From Bursaphelenchus xylophilus (taxonomy: Eukaryota > Nematoda > Chromadorea > Rhabditida > Aphelenchoididae), in the NCBI GenBank assembly GCA_904066235.2, contig CAJFCV020000005.1:9047501-9111500 (forward strand): a stretch of DNA of 64,000 bases. Direction: 5' to 3'. A program made the position numbers and the translations under genes. Of the stretch, positions 1 to 12,300 are shown one piece after another (positions within the stretch are counted from its first letter, which is position 1; every line of letters starts with the position of its first letter). The notes beneath the pieces were generated by a model that worked only from the letters and a program-made list of their open reading frames with translations, did no database searches and had not been told where the DNA came from.

Positions 1-204
1 AGTGATGTTTTAAAAGAAAAAACGGTTACAGTGTTCAGGGTGTTTGTCATATATTTTTTAAAATTCCAAGGTGTTTTCTGGAACACCAGAAACCCACTCG
101 TCGTGTGATATGTCGGAATGCACTTATAAAAACCTACATATCATACAGTATCTTGGATAAGTTAATAAACCATTCTGAAGTTATAAAAAAACGCAAGGAA
201 GGAG

Positions 205-445
205 AGGGTCGCTTCAATACAAAATGGAAGAAAAAATTCCGCCCCTTTTTGGTGATTCGTTCAAAACGAAATGTCACAATCCGATAAAACGCATTTTCTT
301 ATTTTTCTTCTTCCTTTTCGAAAAAATGCAATTATTTCAGGCGTGCCGATAATTTCGCGGCATTTCGTCTCTCTTTTTAAACAATAAAAACGATACGAAG
401 TTTCGAAACGGTTCAGGAAATGCGCTGGATTGACGTGAGGGTGTT
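205..445. repeat. MITE copy, family 5 (degenerate)
   Basis: This is an inverted copy of the element at 41052-41300. Both share the stretch around the AACGAATCACCAAAAAGG block (here on the opposite strand) and end in a GACGTCAATCCA-type inverted repeat. The right end here is TGGATTGACGTG at about 431-442; the left end has decayed. No protein is expected: the apparent open frame across 105-287 is a translation of the repeat and recurs in the other copy. Confidence 0.7.
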
Positions 446-867
446 TTTTCAGACAAGAAAATCGAAATATATAATAAAACTAAGAGACTGTGAGCTCAGA
501 TCGACTTCAAATTTTTTGGTAGACATTTTACCTCAGTCGCATACATGTAAATGTAAATTATCAAAGATTTAGCTTACTCCGGAAATCTCAGCGGTTCTTG
601 TAAGCGCTAAATGTAATACTAAATGTAAAATAAAGCCAAATTTTTTTTTCGTTCTGGCTACTTGGTAAATCAGAGTTTCTTTGACGCCGCAAAAGGCCTT
701 CAGAAAACTTTACCCCTATTCCTCACCAAGTTTCATAAGAACACGACCCCGAAATTGATGGCATCTACCTTCATCTGACTGTGAGACAAAGAAAACTATC
801 ATAAAAACAGTGTAAAATATTATTCTGAGCCATATAAGAAGTTCAAGTAATCCAACGTCAAACCCAC
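446..867. other. intergenic, nothing recognised
   Basis: AT-rich sequence with no codon bias, no splice-bounded open exon and no RNA gene that I can recognise. Confidence 0.4.
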
Positions 868-951
868 CTTGTTGCCGTTGCCCGTGACCATAGATATCCA
901 CAGGCGTAGCGACGCTGTAGCGCCGCTGCTGCGGCATGCGCATCAGCGCGT
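868..951 (-). CDS. possible isolated coding exon, unknown gene
   Basis: This 84-bp block is far more GC-rich than its surroundings and, on the minus strand, lies between a CTACACAG acceptor and a GTGGGT donor. One frame reads as a Gln/Arg-rich segment containing PQQRRYSVATPVDIYGHG. It could be one exon of a gene whose other exons lie beyond the window start, or a gene relic. No family is recognised, and neighbouring exons of the same gene were not found. A second frame is also open, so even the frame is uncertain. Confidence 0.25.
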
Positions 952-3601
952 CTGTGTAGACAAATGACGAATCCAGCTTGAATTTCAGTTGTAAAATTCG
1001 CAAAGTGTAAAGTGTTTCTGTAAGAAATGTTAGTTGTATTTGTCCCATGGCATGGAAACTTTTTATTTCGCGGAGGCTAAAGACATATGTAGACGATGAA
1101 TATGTCGATATGTGGAAAGTAATTCTGATGGCAGTGTTTGAACAGTGAACATGAGGAAGGAGATATCATAAGGTGGAAAGGAAAAAGCACATGTATGTAA
1201 CAGATGATTGGGCTTTCAGAAAAAATAGGTATTTGTAAATAATCAAATTACCGGAAAATAACAAAAAATATGGATAAAATACGACGCGGGAAGTTTGTAA
1301 ATCAGTTTCAAAAAAGAATGATGACAAATATAGACAAAAATACACAAAAAAAAAGATTCTTGAGGCGATAGAAAGTAAAGTGAAGCAAATATCCGGATCT
1401 TTTCATACAAAATAAGGATGTAGCCCTCCCAAAAATAAACAAAACCGTTAAAATTCGATAAAATTCCTAAAGAAAATGTAACCTGAACAGTCAAAACGCC
1501 CGCTTTGTTCCCTACAACTTGCAACTTCGGTTATGTCCGCCAACACTCTGTTTACCTATTTCGAAAAATGGGTTATAAAAACAGGCACCGTTAGTCACCT
1601 CAATAGAGTTGGGAAATCGAAAGTCTACCTCACACGTTTCTGAGCTTCCATAGACCATGTTAATGTGATCCTACGACGTAAAAAGACGATTTAAAATGGG
1701 CGCTCCCAGTATTTTAGGGGAGAATTACAAAAGGGTTTCTTATCATTTTCATTGGTTTTTATATTATGTGCATCACTTCACCTATATATTGCAACCAAAA
1801 GAATCTCAAATATCGCAAATATTGCCCACGTGTTGCCAATTACAACTGACACTAGTGCAAAAACAACACTTATTTCGACAACGAAAACTCTCGAGTTTTA
1901 ATTAGAGACTGGTAAAGGGGAACGCGGAAACGCATAGGCTCGGAATTGGAGCCAATAAAGTGCTCGATGAACTTTCGGAGTTCGTTGGGATTTGCGAAGA
2001 AAACGTGAGTTTTGAGGACTTTTTAGGTGAATTTAACAAGACAAATACAAAAATAAAGGTCGAATAGGGGGAATGGTATTGATTTGCGGGAACAATTTGA
2101 TAAAGATTGCGTCATTAATTTTGTGTTCTGGAAATTGAAAGAGGGGGTAATCAATGTCCTCATTACGCCAAATAGGGGGAATTCTTGGACAGAAGAGGCG
2201 TTAAGGCAAGACATAACAAAAATTAAGACTTGGTAGATTTTCAAGCCATTTATAAACAGAGATTTTCCAGAAGAAATTGGGCTATCATGTTCAGTAAAAT
2301 ATCAGTAGTCTAAGAAAATATGCACGGCAGTTTTTGGAACACAAATCCTAAAGATACCATGAGAAAAATTTGTTTCTATGACTGTTTTTTATCTTTACTT
2401 TTGCCTGAAAAGTTCGCTAAATACCTCTGCAGCGTCTGCCAAGCCAGAGCTCAATTATTCAAGAGCTAATATACTACTGTTCATGCCCGAATTTGGATAA
2501 AATCCAGGCGTATTTTATCATCTCCCGCTCCAACATTATGATTTTGAAGAACACCTTAAACTAGCCTCTAAACTAAAGCGCTGATCACATCATTCTAATC
2601 GAAAATTACCCTTTGCCAAGACAAACATTCCGTCTTCACCGCTTCATGATGCAATTCGACAACTCTAGCGTGACCTCAACGCCGATAAAAGTGCTATTTG
2701 GTCTGACCAACTTTACGATGTCACAAGATCGGAAGCTGTGACATAACAGCGTTATCACTAACACCGTACCTCCAGGAGGACGTCTTTCTAATCACACAAA
2801 CAACTCTAATCAAGAATTCAGTGGGAAACTTTTGAAGATACGAGCGTTTCTTCAAAAATCACTTTCGAAATTAAATTTTTGACTCGTAAAGATCGAAACA
2901 GTTTGTTTACGACAACGTTGAACGTTACAAAATTGAGTGAAAGTCAACCAATCTTTATGTCGTAGCTTCAAAAACAGTCCCATTTGTTAGTTATCAACAT
3001 GACCCCATAAAATTTAATAGTCATTTTGCTGACAGAGAATTTTTTTTCTAAAAAATCACACGCTTGGAAATTAGCTACTTAGTTTTTTGATTGCATTTGT
3101 TGAATGGAACAAAATTCCTTATCAATGTTTGTAAATAGGTAAAAAATCCGATTGCAAACTATAGGATTGACAGTCAAAGATTAAAGGTCGTTTGAACGAA
3201 AAGTATGATAGAAACGTTTCGAATGTATGGTTCTGAAATGTATTGTTATACATTATACAGTGGACGAAAAGGTCAGAAATGTGATAAACATTTTTTTGTT
3301 CGAATACAATAGGAAGTCCAAAGGAGCAGAATATAAAAATTGTATTAAAAATTTGGGTTAAGTTACACCAAGACATATTTGAGATCGTCGACTCGCGTCT
3401 TGCAGAAACTAGAGGGCTTAGGATCGAGAATTTAGAATTTCTTATACGGATTCCAAACTCGGTTTCCGTAGTGACGCCTGTAGGCATGGTTGAATGTCAA
3501 GAAAAGAAAAAAAAATTGCAAAAAATTCAAAAAGCAGTCCTACCAGACATATTTGAAAAATTCTAACAACAAGGAGTCCCAATTGAGGAACGTCGTTCCC
3601 T
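952..3601. other. intergenic, no supported gene
   Basis: About 2.6 kb of AT-rich DNA. Open frames here are short, lack splice context and show no recognisable domain. A fragment near 3360-3420 (CGACTCGCGTCTTGCAGAAAC) resembles the family 3 MITE seen at 21093-21550. Confidence 0.4.
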
Positions 3602-3852
3602 TACAGTGGGGGCCTCATCCCGTGGCAAAAAAACGTATCATTTTGCATCCAGGAAGCATCAAAAAATGTGGCAAAATACCTCCCTCTCCAAGTGAAAAAG
3701 ATCAGATTTCAAAAGCGCGCCGGTTTTTTGTGAGGAAAAAGGGCGCGCCCTTCAAAACGAAATCTTTTCACGGAAGCATTATGCCACATTTTTGATACTT
3801 CCTGAATGCAAAATGGTACGTTTATTGCTACTAGATCAGGTCCCCCACTGTA
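3602..3852. mobile_element. fold-back MITE, family 1 (full copy)
   Basis: This copy is palindromic along almost its whole length. It starts TACAGTGGGGGCC, continues into GTGGCAAAAAAACGTA and ATCAAAAAATGTGGCAAAAT, and returns as the reverse complement, ending GGTCCCCCACTGTA. The TA at each end fits a Tc1/mariner-type TA target-site duplication. It has no coding capacity. The same family recurs at least a dozen times, mostly in introns of the ABC genes. Confidence 0.85.
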
Positions 3853-6800
3853 AAAAACCCCGATAAAAAAAGCCGACAAAAGAAAAGATCGTTATCACGA
3901 CATCCTAAGATAACTGTCAAAAACCTCGAATATACATTCGATGATTATTCACAGTTACCGAAAAATCGTTTCGCATAACACGACCCTCAACTTTCACCAT
4001 GACCCTTTGCTTTTACTCCTCCGCTATTTCCACAAACCCCATTCCGCTACCACGTTTTTCGATCGATCACAAGCTCCACTTCTGTATGCACTATATCCCC
4101 CCCGCACAACCCAGCCTATTTTTTGCTGATTAGATTTAGCCTGCCAACAAATTATTTCGCAAGCAATACCGAACACGGAAGCGCCCACATATATGTACTT
4201 TTTGTAGAACCTAACACATTGAGTAATATCCCACCAAATCCCCTGCAAATAAAGCGTCAAAAACAAACCAAAGAACTTTATAGACACGAGAGGGTGTTTG
4301 AAATCTATGCACAGCAAAACTAACATATTTATATCTTTTGAATAAGCAGAATTTACAAACCAAAATAGGCATGTAAATAGGTCAGGATTTGGTTATGTTC
4401 CAAAATTATCGTCAAGGAAACTCGGTTACATCACCAATAATCCGGCCGTTATTATCATACGGTTAAATTGTGGAGAATACAAATGAGGGAATTGAGGTAT
4501 GACTTTATAATATTATCTATGTGAAAATAAGAATAACGGAAGTGGAATATAGAGGAGTGTCGATAAAAATGGATGAATTTCCGGAGTTGAATAAAGGCTC
4601 CCTTTTGTTGGTATAAAATTGAGAAAAGATGGGAGTTCTCATGAAGGATTCATCTACCGAAAATGAAGGCCTAAAGGGAAATTCGTCAAGGCTTCGGGCA
4701 AAAGATTATAAGATACGTACGTTCGCAAAGGCATAGCTGATTTTTCGTGCGGTTTCCGCCATCTTTTTTGAACCTATTATATAACTTGAGATATATATTA
4801 TTTCAAAACCCCTCCACATACACATTATAATATATTCAACAGCGCCTGCAAAGCTCCAACTAAATTTTCTAGTATTTGAAGTCCCTCTAGGAAAGCTGTG
4901 TAGGCAAAAGTTTATAACGATCTACCCGTTACATTTTATTGTTAATAGTTTCAATGTTCAAAAGTCACCCCCTTATCGCTCTTTTTCAGTGAAGAGAGAA
5001 GGCTCATTGACCAGCAACGGAAGCAGTTCAAAAGTCAGCACTACTAATAAATTCACTGATAAAAAACAATTTATTTTCAAGCTGTCACGTACCTGTCTTT
5101 TCAAATATGGATCGTTTAATTCGCGTCCGCATTTGAATGGGGAAAAATAGGCTATGTAAAAATAAACTGGCCCACAGGCAAGCTTGAAAACGCAAAGCCG
5201 AGATATTATTCTACTTCCACATAAGAGGTACTAATAAAGACACTATGATGTTTATAGGATACAAAAACCATACATGGCTTATTTTTCCGTAAATTTTTTA
5301 TCCGCTTGTCGGGAAAATACTGAGTGCAATATCGTTGCGCCAATCGAACATTAATGCTGTCATAATAAAATTTATGTTCTCGACGGTGATTCGCTTCCTA
5401 CATAATGCCCATTATTTTCCCGACATACTGATATATCTCTTTCAATATCCGTCCTAAACGTAGATAATATATTCAGCCTTCCTATCAGGAACAAATCGGC
5501 AACCCCAACCCCTTTATAATCCGTCTGCATCGCCGAAATAAATACTGACTGCCGGTTAAACTGCGTGGAAAATTACATATACAAACTTTGGTGGAAAACT
5601 TTCGAGAAGCAGTGGAAACGCCGACATATTTGGGAATAACAACAAAGTTTTGGGAATGCGTGACCCTGACAAATTCGATAAAACGTGATTCAGACCGCTC
5701 GTTTTATGCTAATCCCCAGAAAGTCCGATTGACGATTGGGTATGCGCCTCGGCAATCGATAAAACAAGTCCGGGAATAATCAGTTTGAAAATGTTTGTAT
5801 GGCAGAAAACTGATGTATGATGTGCAAGATAAGACAGGGAATTTTGTTTTTATGTGCTGTTCAAAATTTTTGGAGTGGGGAAAATGATTTCATAATTCAT
5901 GAGTGGTCAAAAAATACTGTAAAGAAATGGGTGAATCAAGCCAAATGATCTTAGAAATAAAAAGAAAAACATTTGAAAAGCTTTCGTAAAAAGGAAGTTA
6001 CGGTGACGGACCTGATCCAGTGGTAAAAAAAAAGTGTCATTTTGCATACGGGAGGCATCAAAAAATGTAGCAAAATGCCTCGCTTTCCAACTAAAAAAAC
6101 TCAATTTGATGATGTTTTTATCAGATTTGAATCGCCACCGCGAAAATGAATTGTGTCGCGGAAAAATCGAATTTCTTTTCCTTTAGCGGCACAATCGGCC
6201 TAGCTACATTGCCCTCATTATTTTCCCGACAGGTTGATATAGTAAAGATTTTGACACATATGAACACATGTCGTACAAAGTCAAAGACTACAGGCAAAAA
6301 AATTGCTCTATTAGCTCACATTCAACACACTCTCTTGCCTGTCACAATTACAGAGTATCTCAGCTGTGCCCGCAAAGCCCAACAGCAAATTTCGGACATT
6401 TATACATCGCAAAAGTACATATAAACAAAACACACCAAGCCTCGCAAATCTATGTTTGTTTTGCGTAGATGAAGCATCACATTGCTATAAAAAGAGAGCT
6501 TCAGTCAATTAAAATGCTGTCCCCAATCTCCGTAGATTGACACAAAGAAGACACTATGTAGTGGCTGGAAAATAAGCTCCTCTTCAGAATGATCCCAACA
6601 GCATCTCTACAAACCTATCCTACATGAAAATAAGCTTGTTGCGGGATTCTCCGCATCGATCAGAATGTAGGAATTAAAGCGTCGTCACAGACTACGAGTG
6701 AAAGTAGCACTTTTGCCCATTCAAATGCAGTGATCTTCGTTTAAGCTTTTGCAGTTCAAGTTGCGAATAATGCTGTATATTTTCTACGAAAAGGCGGGCC

Positions 6801-7508
6801 CCTCTACATGCACATAAAAAGTAATAAACCTTCTCTTCAAAAACTTTTAGCACTTAATGACCACTCTGACGTCCCTGTTGGCCTACAATTTCCGTACCCT
6901 CAAAACCTCTTGAGTATTTACCCTTCGCAATTTCGGCGAGAAAAACGTAAAGTTGCTATAAAAAGATTAAAATCCGAGAAGGTTCAGCATTTTGGGGCTA
7001 AATTTAGAAAACAAGTTCCCGCCCCGAGGCCTTTTTCTCCGCAAATTATTAGTGTGCAAATCCCTCGGCATGGCTGTTCCCAGCTTTTGCAGCCAAAAAC
7101 ACGTCGAATGTCGGTTAATTCGAATGTTTTTGGGATCAAAATCAAGAATCAAGGTCGGGCTTGTTGAGGGTGTGGGGCCACGTGATCAAGGGGGCTCGTG
7201 GATTGGGGGTAATTTGCATAAAAAAGGGGAGTTTTGAAATTAAAAGTGCTGACAAGAGAAATCGTCAAACATAGTGGGCCGATAAATGCGGATTGCAAGT
7301 TTAGCCATAGGAGAAGTTGCAGATGATCATTGCTTTGCAATTTGATAAATTTTCGAAAAGCTCTGAATAATTTTCTTGATACATCCGCAAAGAAGGCCGT
7401 CATGTCAAATGTTTGTAGGTTAAGGTCGAAAATTAAACATTGCTACTCTAAAAACACATAAAAAAGGGCTAGGCAAAGTCTTCAGGGCTTTTTAAGTCTT
7501 CAGGGAAA
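3853..7508. other. intergenic with repeat fragments
   Basis: No gene is supported. A half copy of fold-back family 1 lies at 6001-6103. Two stretches around 5400-5440 and 6200-6245 share the phrase ATTATTTTCCCGACA and neighbouring words, suggesting an old duplicated non-coding repeat. Open frames of 60-119 codons here have no splice context, codon bias or recognisable motif. Confidence 0.4.
6001..6103. repeat. fold-back MITE family 1, half copy
   Basis: This is the left arm only (GGACCTGATCCAGTGG followed by a diverged AGCATCAAAAAATGT-like section). The right arm is missing. Confidence 0.7.
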
Positions 7509-7620
7509 TGAGGTGCCCTTCAAAACAAAGTTTTTTTAGTTGGAGGCATTTTGCTACATTTTTGATACTTTCCGGATGCAAAACTTTACGTTTTACCACT
7601 GGTCATTTCAGCCACTGTAA
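7509..7620. repeat. fold-back MITE family 1, half copy
   Basis: This is the right arm only: CTTCAAAACAAAG through GCATTTTGCTACATTTTTGA to GCCACTGTA. It is diverged. Confidence 0.7.
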
Positions 7621-7955
7621 ACGGCACTTAAGTTTGGGACTGTTATTCTGAGAGAATACAAAGCCCGGTTACAACAAAAACCGCAACAGTCCCTTCCGCC
7701 ACAACCTCCCAGTCACTCGCATGACCATAACTGCACATGTAAACATTTGATAAAGACTCAGCTAGTAAGCCGGCTCGTTTGCTTTTTTGATTCAGAAAAT
7801 GGTCCGACGCCCTCAGGCCATGACTATTTTCCCTCGTTTCCCCGAACAAATGGCTGTTTCACCTTTTAATTCCTCATCATGGTCCGTTTCCCTTATCGGA
7901 ACCACGTGGCGCTGAAGAGAGAAAACAAATATTTTTAATGAAATTCCCTTATCAC

Positions 7956-8103
7956 TCCGCGGCCCCCGAAAACGGTCGGAAACTAGACTCCGGACGTCTT
8001 TGGTCTTTCGGTGTGTCAAAGGCGCTGACGCGGACATCATAATACTGACGAGAATCAAAGCAAAAGTGCATTTATACCTTTGATAAAAGGTTGCTGTATA
8101 CAA
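7956..8103 (-). CDS. candidate first exon of a small secreted peptide
   Basis: On the minus strand an ATG opens a frame with a plausible signal peptide (a FALILVSIMMSASA hydrophobic run after a short basic start), followed by a charged region ending near SDRFRGPR. A GTGATA donor candidate lies at 7955-7950, and a CTCTCTTCAG acceptor follows 45 bp downstream (exon from 7911). Several basic residues (RK, KR) could be processing sites, as in a neuropeptide precursor, but no known peptide motif is present and the downstream structure is unresolved. A second short frame at 7643-7849 may or may not belong to it. This is only a candidate. Confidence 0.25.
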
Positions 8104-8510
8104 TTTGAAGTGATATTTGAAGCATTAAAATCGGGGAAGCTGTTAGGACAGAAAGCACAAATGTCAACGTGAACTGCCGCGAATTTGTATAACCCGGAAA
8201 ATGCTCGGAGTGAAACGCCCAGGCCTCAAAGAAACTTTGTATATATTTAGGTTACTTTACGAGGTTCGAGGTTCCCATATCGTGCTTTGCAGAGACAACC
8301 GTGTTTTATAGCTCAAGAGTAACAGATTCTTATAGTCGAGAGTAACAGATTTTAGTGAGTTTTTTAGCAAGTTTTACACGCAAGGTTAACAAGGATAGTG
8401 ACTTTCTTAACCGCCCTTTGTGTTCTGCGCACTTTCCCGTCTGAATTTCTCTGTTGCCCATGAAAAGCGCAGACTAAAATGTCCAGAAATTCACGGTGAT
8501 ATTGGCTAAC

Positions 8511-8704
8511 GTGCGAAAAGTCGCCGGACTGATTTTTAGCGTTTTACAATGCGAAAAAGTCAGGGTGCGTGAGACAGTCCAAAAAAGCCTATTGCACGGT
8601 GCAAAGATCAAGAAATAACATAGGGCAAAGAATCTCAAAGAGAAACTGTTTTTTCACAGTCCATGTCGCGATTTCAGTGGGGCGACTTTCCGTAAAGACT
8701 AGTA
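8511..8704. mobile_element. MITE, family 2 copy
   Basis: Terminal inverted repeats are based on AAAGTCGCCGG at the left and CGACTTTCCGTAAAGACTAGTA at the right. The interior contains TTGCACGGTGCAA and TCAGGGTGCG phrases shared with copies at 18429-18626 and 46271-46442 and with the tandem array at 16915-17637. Confidence 0.7.
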
Positions 8705-9308
8705 TGATAAAAAATCTTCTTCTCAATTGTCAACGGCGCCACAGAGAGTGCCTTCTTTGTCCCTACGTCAAGGAAGACCTATATATGCACGGTTCAAGTA
8801 CGAGGACTCGCGAGCTCATCAAGCCACCTTTAAAAGCTATGTAATTACCTTTTCAACCATGTAATTCGGACCCCCATCCCAATTAAAATCAATTGAACTC
8901 TTGTTCCATAAATAAATAATAAAAACTATGTATTGGTCTACAAAAAAATTTTTCTGAAGACCAATCGTAACATTTTTTACAACTCCGCAGAACGCCCCAT
9001 TCTCAGCACCTTTCACCCACTCAAACATTTTCATATTCCGCACGAATCCGAAATGTTATTCCCCTCTTCCGAACGTTGTTTATTTGTCAAGGAGCACCGA
9101 ATCTGATACAGAATACTCTTATCGCCTCTTCCGAGGGAATCGACCCCGGTCCTTGAAAAGAAATACTATTTCAAGGTTATGTGTATGGTGCTTTCCCAAA
9201 CTATACAGCATACTTTCACAAAGTACAAAAAATTTCAAGTGTTTCATAACAAGTTTATATACAGTAATCAACAATAACAGAGTAATTTACATTATTAACA
9301 ACAACCAA
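8705..9308. other. intergenic, 3' side of the ABC array
   Basis: AT-rich sequence downstream of the stop codon of ABC gene A. The AT-rich run from about 9200 to 9308 probably contains its 3' UTR. Nothing else is recognised. Confidence 0.4.
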
Positions 9309-12300
9309 TCATTGGTTAAAATCGCCGCCTTGTTGGAGGTTCCACATCTTCGCATACAACCCGTTGTTTTCCAGTAATTTTTTGTGATTTCCTTGTTCTA
9401 ATACCCGTCCCTCTTGGAGAACAACAATATTATCAGCATGGACAATGGTGGAAAGGCGATGGGCGACGATTACACAAGCCTTGTTTCTGGCGAGCTCAGT
9501 TAGCGCTTTTTGGATTTGCCGTTCAGTGACGGTGTCTAGGAAGGAAGTGGCCTGAAATTGAAAACGTTATAATTTTACTCCTCTTCAGAAAAATTCGGAG
9601 ATGGAGACAACCGTTATGATCCATGAAAAAACGCGACAGAGTAATTGCTTGATCTCCGCCGGTTTTTTTATTCGATAACATGCCGGAAAAAAGACCGCGA
9701 AGCAATTCGGGACCTGATCCGGTGGCAAAAAACGTACAATTTTGCATCCAGGAAGTATCGAAAAATGTCGCAAAATGCTTCCCTCTCCAAGTGAAAAACT
9801 TCGTTTTGAAGGGCGCGCCCTTTTTCCTCACAAAAAGAGCGGGCGCGTTTTTGAATCGGATTTTATCACTTCGAGAGGGAGGTACAAAAAGTCCTTCAAA
9901 ACAAGGTTTTTTCATTTGGAGAGGGAGGCATTTTGCTACATTTTTTGATACTTCCTGGATGCAAAGTTGCACGTTTTTTGCCACCGGATCAGGTCCACCC
10001 CCGTGAATTGCTTCGCGGTCTTTTTTCCGGCGTGTTATTGCATAAAAACCCCGGAATCCGTCAAAAATGACGACCACCACAGTCATAAAAAACAAGCCTT
10101 TTGACAGATAAAACGTCAAAATTTTATCAAAATAATCAAAAAACGGCAAGTCCTCCAAGTCCTTACCTCATCCATAAACAGATACTTTGGGTTCTTGAGA
10201 ATGGTCCTGGCAATAGCCATTCTCTGTTTCTCCCCTCCACTCAACTTCATTCCTCTCTCCCCAACCTTTGTCTCATATTTTTCGGGTTTCTTCCCGATCA
10301 TTTCATCGATTTGAGCGGCTCGAGTTGCTTGATCAATTTCTTTTTCATTCGCATCCAGCTTGGCATAACTCAGATTGTACTTGATGGTGTCATTGAAGAG
10401 AACAGAGTCCTGAGGCACCACTCCAACCTGCCTTCGATACTCGTAGACGTCCAGGTATCGGGTATTAACGTTGTTTATGGAGATGACACCTGGAATAGGG
10501 AAAGGTTTGAAATCGAATTTGAGAAAAAATAATAAAAGATTTATATTGCACCAGACATTTTTATAAAACGATTGGTTTTTTGTCATTTTCCCGCCTATTT
10601 TTGACGTGAAATTACAGTGACGGACCTGATCCAGTGGCAAAAAACGTACCATTTTGAATCCGGTGAGCATCAAAAATGTGGTAAAATGCTTCCCTCTCCA
10701 AATGAAAAAACTTCGTTTTTTTCTTTTTTTCACAAAAATAGCGGGCGCGCTTTTGAAATCGGAGTTTTTTCACTTGAAGAGGGAAGCATTTTGCCACATT
10801 TTTTATGCTTCAAGGATGCAAAATGGTACGTTTTTTGCCACTGGATCAAGTGCCCCACTGTAGAAAAAAAAAAAAATTTTAGCTTATAACACCGCCTCTT
10901 ACCATGATTGGGTTCCAAAAATCTATACAACAACCGAATCATGGTCGATTTTCCACTTCCAGTCGGTCCCACCAAAGCCACAGTTTTTCCCTCAGGCACT
11001 TCGAAAGTCACATTATGGAGAACTTCAGCGCCTTCCACATAGCTAAAGCTCACATTCTGCACCGTTATTCCGCCTTCAATTTTGGCTTTTAACTTTGCTC
11101 CCCAATTTTCTCCTTTCAATTCCAAAAGTTGCATTAAGTCGTCCGCTTGGCTTAAACTTTTACCAATTTGTTTGTAAGCATATTCGATGTGACTGAGCGG
11201 CCCAGTAAATCGGTAAAAGTAGCTGGAAAAGAGGAGGTAGTCGCCAGCGGTGAGGTCGGCAGTCTCAGAGGTCGAACGTTGATAGGCCATGAGGAAGGTG
11301 CCGAGCATCAGGAGGAAGTCGTTCTTTAAACAGTGGGCCATAGATGAGAAGTAGTTGAAGAATTCACGTTTCATTTCACGACGGTGCTCACTGAAAAATA
11401 TGGTATGGTGAAGGAGCTGATCCAAAGGCAAAAAACGTACCATTTTGCATCCGGGAAGCATCAAAAATGTGGCAAAATGCTTCCCTCTCCAAGTAAAAAA
11501 AATCTTCGTTTTGAAGGTCGAGCTTTTAAAATCGGTTTTTTTTTCACTTGGCGAGGGAAACATTTTGCCACATTTTTGATACTTCAAGGATGCAAAATGA
11601 TACTTTGTTTGTCACTGGGCCAGGTCCGCCACTTTACCTAGATCACTCTCTCACAGGGAGCAATCAAAGGGCTGTGAAAAAATGGTATGGAACTCAAAAA
11701 AAAATCCAAAAAAATCATTTGAAAAATTTTAGTCAGCATCGTGGAAAGACTTGAGAACGATCAACGCGTCCAACTGGAAGAAATCGGCAAAGGAGATCAC
11801 CAAAAATTGGTACAAAAACTATCGCAAAAACACAAAAAAAGTTGCTCCTTTGAGTAGAAAATGCCTCTTGAACATCTCTAGAGACATTTGCTTTTGGCAT
11901 GGAAGAAGAAAACAGTCCCTTTCTCGCTCTGTGATACTGTTTGATACCAAATTCGGACTTTTTTCATCTCCTTTTCGATCTTTTGGCAATTGAATTGGAG
12001 ATATCCCCATGACAAAAAAAAGTGTCAGAAAAAAGAATATCTGATCGTACCACTTTAAGTCAATTTTTTTATTTAAGCCGTTCAAATTCATTGACCTACT
12101 CTTCCAATCCTCTTTTGAACCGCTCGACTTCAAACTCTTCATTGCAAAAATACTTGACAGTTTCGTTGTTATAAAGCCCTTCCATGTCGTTGGAGATATT
12201 TTCATATTCCTCGGCCTCTTTCTCCCATGTTCGGCTTTCCCAGCCCATGAAAAACTTGGAAGTCGCTGAAAATAAAAAAATAAAAAAAAAATGAAAATTT

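Noticed and set aside
105..287. Open frame with a RPFLVIRSKRNVTIR end
   Set aside because: The same peptide appears at 41213-41290 running into intron sequence. It is a translation of MITE family 5.
9523..10158. 211-codon minus-strand open frame
   Set aside because: It runs through the fold-back element in the last intron of gene A. The protein repeats parts of itself from the two arms.
12092..12110. Apparent in-frame stop (TAG) in ABC gene A after the RGLEE end of exon 5
   Set aside because: Alignment with gene B shows that the exon ends one base earlier, at a GTAGGT donor. The stop is intronic and the gene total stays divisible by three.
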